Positions 8,116-9,427 of a DNA stretch of 9,427 nucleotides are shown piece after piece. Source of the DNA: Calditrichota bacterium (GTDB taxonomy: Bacteria; Calditrichota; Calditrichia; Calditrichales; Calditrichaceae); contig JAJRSN010000108.1 of NCBI GenBank assembly GCA_024278715.1, forward strand, positions 1 through 9,427. The letters are read 5' to 3'. The position numbers and the translations under genes are program-made. The notes under the pieces are model-generated. The model saw only the letters and a list, made by a program, of their open reading frames with translations. It had not been told where the DNA came from and did no database searches. Position 1 is the first letter of the stretch. Each line of letters begins with the position of its first letter.

Positions 8116-8259
8116 CTAACCTTTTAAATTAAATTCTTTTATTAATTTTTTGTTTAATTCGACCTGCTCTTCTTTTGAAAAGGCAACCTCTTCCCTTATT
8201 TTAACCGCGGCGGTTTTATGGGAAATACCAATTAAACTTAAGGGTATATGCGTATTCAT
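8116..8259 (-). CDS. hemA: N-terminal 47 residues of glutamyl-tRNA reductase, ending at an in-frame TAG
   Basis: From ATG 8257-8259 the reverse strand reads MNTHIPLSLIGISHKTAAVK followed by IREEVAFSKEEQVELN, then KKLIKEFNLKG and TAG. This is the standard GluTR N-terminus: GxxHKTAxVxxRE(x)xxF, holding residues that line the glutamate pocket. After the stop the same frame continues with IVLSTCNRTE, exactly where the family continues, so no bases appear to be gained or lost. Counting the TAG as one residue, the joined gene encodes 424 residues, a normal HemA length. The start is supported by GCGAAAGGTCGG directly upstream and by the 12-base distance from the preceding gene's stop. E. coli has glycine at the stop position; other family members vary. 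A single G-to-T change from GAG (Glu) would create the stop. Confidence 0.85.
   Translation of the reverse strand: MNTHIPLSLIGISHKTAAVKIREEVAFSKEEQVELNKKLIKEFNLKG
8120..8125 (-). promoter_or_regulatory. Possible internal ribosome binding site before GTG 8112 in hemA
   Basis: AAAAGG lies seven bases before GTG 8110-8112 and immediately before the TAG at 8116-8118. It also encodes Lys-Gly of the N-terminal piece (family proteins often have a Gly or acidic residue here), so it may be coincidental. Together with the stop three bases before GTG it forms a stop/restart arrangement that could support reinitiation. Confidence 0.35.
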
Positions 8260-8263
8260 CCGA

Positions 8264-8268
8264 CCTTT
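8264..8268 (-). promoter_or_regulatory. Ribosome binding site of the original hemA start
   Basis: AAAGG sits four bases before ATG 8259, within the 12-base gap after the CcsA-like gene. It shows that the interrupted N-terminal piece still has an intact initiation signal. Confidence 0.65.
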
Positions 8269-8271
8269 CGC

Positions 8272-9096
8272 TTAATAAAATTCATGGAACGATTTACCAA
8301 TACTGAATACAATAATAATGCTGACCAATAAAATTGAAAAGCCGAAAATCGATAAATAAGCCATGGAACGCGCCGACCATTTTTTAAAATGCGACGTTAC
8401 ATAAACTCCCAAATACATCAACCAGATAAAGTCGGTCATAATCACCTTGGGATCCCAATAAAAATAACGACCGAACGCCTGCTTGGTTTGAAAGTGCCCC
8501 AACATAATACCCACGCCCATTAAAATAATGCCGATCAGTACTGCCCGTTTGCTCATGTTTTCCAAATAGGTCACAGGGGGCAATTGATCGTAAATGCGGT
8601 TAAAGCGCCGCTGCTTTATGTTTTTATATTGAATAATGTACATTAAGGCGTAAATGGCGCTAATTGCCAGAGCCGTGTAACCGATAACATTGAGCGAAGC
8701 GTGAATGGCAAATGTGGGATTTGCAAGCAAAGGATTGGATTCCTTTTCCCAGACATGATTAAAAGCCGAAATGAGCGCGGGGAAAAAAGCGAATAAAATA
8801 ATAAAAAATCCCGACGCCCGATTTTCGAAGCTGCGTTCGATGATGTAATAAACAAGCAAAATGGAAAACGCCAGAAACGACGATGCATCAAAAGCCGAAG
8901 ATAAAGGCATGGCTTTTAAATAGAGCTGGCGTAAAATTATTTCCACTCCGTGAATGATTAGTAAAACCAGAAGCAGCGTTTGTGTTTTGCTTTCATATTT
9001 TCTGTTTTTGCCGGTAAAGATATTGTAGTAAATATATAACAATATCAAATAAAGAACCGGAAGCAGGTAACTTAAAAACTGGCTGACAAATTGCAT
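8272..9096 (-). CDS. CcsA/HemX-like integral membrane protein (cytochrome c assembly family)
   Basis: This polytopic membrane protein has 274 residues and about eight hydrophobic segments (near 8-28, 40-60, 70-88, 96-114, 132-156, 184-203, 220-236, 246-266). It resembles the CcsA/ResC/HemX family. LLIIHGVEIILRQLYLKAMPLSSAFDASSFLAFSILLVYYIIE is the family N-terminal region (usually PL-x-N-x-YES). NPTFAIHASLNVIGYTALAISAIYALMY carries His132, a usual heme-ligand position. FGRYFYWDPKVIMTDFIWLMYLGVY resembles the WGxxWxWDxxE...W heme-handling motif, but Trp positions are replaced by Tyr and the acidic Glu by Val. His49, His201 and His271 (FHEFY end) are further candidate ligands. The full CcsA WWD motif is thus degenerate, and no CcsB/ResB partner is seen. 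A HemX-like role near hemA (in Bacillus, HemX modulates GluTR amount) is as likely as cytochrome c assembly. The start is set by GAGGAAGG (9101-9108). It is the first gene of the cluster, 12 bases from hemA. Confidence 0.8.
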   Translation of the reverse strand: MQFVSQFLSYLLPVLYLILLYIYYNIFTGKNRKYESKTQTLLLVLLIIHGVEIILRQLYLKAMPLSSAFDASSFLAFSILLVYYIIERSFENRASGFFIILFAFFPALISAFNHVWEKESNPLLANPTFAIHASLNVIGYTALAISAIYALMYIIQYKNIKQRRFNRIYDQLPPVTYLENMSKRAVLIGIILMGVGIMLGHFQTKQAFGRYFYWDPKVIMTDFIWLMYLGVYVTSHFKKWSARSMAYLSIFGFSILLVSIIIVFSIGKSFHEFY

Positions 9097-9140
9097 TTTG
9101 CCTTCCTCATTAAATACTTAATTTAAGAGCGCTAAGTTAA

Positions 9141-9169
9141 AAATTATTTTATTGAAAACAAAATTTCAA
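9141..9169 (-). promoter_or_regulatory. Candidate sigma-70-type promoter of the heme cluster
   Basis: On the minus strand TTGAAA (9164-9169) is followed after 17 bases by TAATTT (9141-9146), about 45 bases before the first start codon. The -35 is close to consensus, but the -10 matches only three of six bases in an AT-rich stretch. If the organism uses Bacteroidota-type promoters, this would not apply. Confidence 0.3.
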
Positions 9170-9170
9170 T
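9151..9170. promoter_or_regulatory. 20-base palindrome ATTGAAA-N6-TTTCAAT, candidate operator
   Basis: Two perfect 7-base arms are separated by six bases. The palindrome overlaps the candidate -35 element and lies 55-74 bases before the first start codon, which is where a repressor or activator of heme genes could bind. It is not a clear Fur box and differs from the FNR/CRP core (TTGAT-N4-ATCAA). The flanks are AT-rich, so chance is possible. Confidence 0.35.
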
Positions 9171-9233
9171 GGTTAATAAATCATAAAACGCGCAAGCTGG
9201 TACCATACGGAAGAAAAGTTGTTAATAGTTATT

Positions 9234-9260
9234 GGTTAAGGGTTAAGGGTTAAGGGTTAA
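9234..9260 (+). repeat. Tandem heptamer GGTTAAG, 3.9 copies
   Basis: Three perfect copies of GGTTAAG and a final GGTTAA run head to tail. A degenerate lead-in (GTTAATAGTTATT) precedes them. The unit length is the same as in the adjoining GTRAY array, which suggests the two arose by the same slippage-type process. Confidence 0.9.
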
Positions 9261-9266
9261 TGTAAA

Positions 9267-9419
9267 GTAACGAGTAACGGGTGACAAAGTCGTGATGCGT
9301 AATGCGTGATGAGTGACATGGTATAAAATGACAAAGTCGTAATGCGTGATGCGTAATGCGTGACGCGTGATGAGTAACAGAGTAACAGAGTTACCAAGTA
9401 ACAAAGTGACGAGTGACTG
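9267..9419 (+). repeat. Degenerate short-unit array, about 20 units beginning GTRAY, mostly 7 bases (some 8)
   Basis: Units include GTAACGA, GTAACGG, GTGACAA, GTGATGC, GTAATGC, GTGATGA, GTGACAT, GTGACGC, and later 8-base GTAACAGA, GTAACAGA, GTTACCAA and GTAACAAA, ending with GTGACGA and GTGACTG. Nearly every unit keeps GT, a purine, A and a pyrimidine, and varies after that. A 30-base segment at 9282-9311 recurs at 9329-9358 with only three differences, all A/G at the third base of a unit. An irregular break lies at about 9320-9338. The seven-base period breaks any reading frame. The array is therefore read as a non-coding intergenic repeat of the type seen in several environmental bacteria; no spacer-repeat structure is present. 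Confidence 0.85.
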
Positions 9420-9427
9420 GAGAAGCC

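Larger units (their letters stand above)
9097..9427. other. Gene-free region upstream of the heme cluster
   Basis: No open frame with coding character is seen on either strand. The part next to the CcsA-like gene (9097-9230) is AT-rich and holds the ribosome binding site, a candidate promoter and a palindrome. The distal part (9234-9419) is made of short degenerate repeats that continue almost to the window edge. Any gene to the right, and its direction, lie outside the window. Confidence 0.6.

Noticed and set aside
8116..8118. Selenocysteine or a frameshift at the hemA interruption
   Set aside because: Selenocysteine uses TGA, not TAG, and the family has no cysteine at this position. The frame is the same on both sides, so no frameshift is needed.
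9234..9260. Telomere-like GGTTAAG repeat marking a chromosome end
   Set aside because: The run is under four copies, sits inside a bacterial contig next to other short repeats, and has no hairpin or end structure.
9234..9419. Possible CRISPR array
   Set aside because: Units are 7-8 bases, directly adjacent, and themselves variable; there are no repeats of 24-40 bases alternating with unique spacers.

Overview
The window is bacterial and almost entirely one minus-strand gene cluster for tetrapyrrole (heme) synthesis. Reading in the direction of transcription, from high to low coordinates, the order is: a CcsA/HemX-type membrane protein, hemA, hemC, hemD, hemE, hemN, hemH, hemY, and the start of hemB, which runs off the left edge. 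Together these cover glutamyl-tRNA to glutamate-semialdehyde (HemA), aminolevulinate to porphobilinogen (HemB), porphobilinogen to uroporphyrinogen III (HemC, HemD), and then coproporphyrinogen (HemE), protoporphyrinogen (HemN), protoporphyrin (HemY) and heme (HemH). Only the aminotransferase step (hemL) is not seen. The HemN plus HemY plus HemH set, with no HemQ visible, fits the classical protoporphyrin route of diderm bacteria.

Layout: 1-168 holds the hemB N-terminus; 188-1555 hemY; 1556-1812 is the only large gap inside the cluster; 1813-6972 holds tightly packed hemH, hemN, hemE, hemD and hemC, with hemC/hemD and hemD/hemE overlapping; 6985-8259 is hemA; 8272-9096 is the CcsA-like gene; 9097-9427 has no gene and carries a candidate promoter/operator followed by two families of short degenerate repeats. 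Every gene points the same way, and apart from the gap before hemY the spacings are 22 bases or less, so one transcript starting near 9140 is likely, with a possible second start before hemY.

The main surprise is hemA. The gene starts normally at 8259 with a good ribosome binding site and a textbook N-terminus, but codon 48 is an in-frame TAG (8116-8118), six codons before the catalytic cysteine. The frame is otherwise intact, and the whole gene would be a normal 424 residues long. Just after the stop there is a GTG codon with its own Shine-Dalgarno-like AAAAGG, so a split or reinitiated enzyme, stop readthrough, a recent nonsense mutation and a base-call error are all open.

The second oddity is the upstream region. 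It has four near-perfect copies of GGTTAAG (9234-9260), followed by about 20 degenerate units that all begin GTRAY (9267-9419). Such short-unit arrays resemble the intergenic repeats of some environmental genomes.

The organism cannot be named from this alone. Moderate GC by eye, AAAGG-type ribosome binding sites and a diderm-type heme route suggest a Gram-negative bacterium, possibly of the Bacteroidota/Calditrichota (FCB) side; that placement is a guess.
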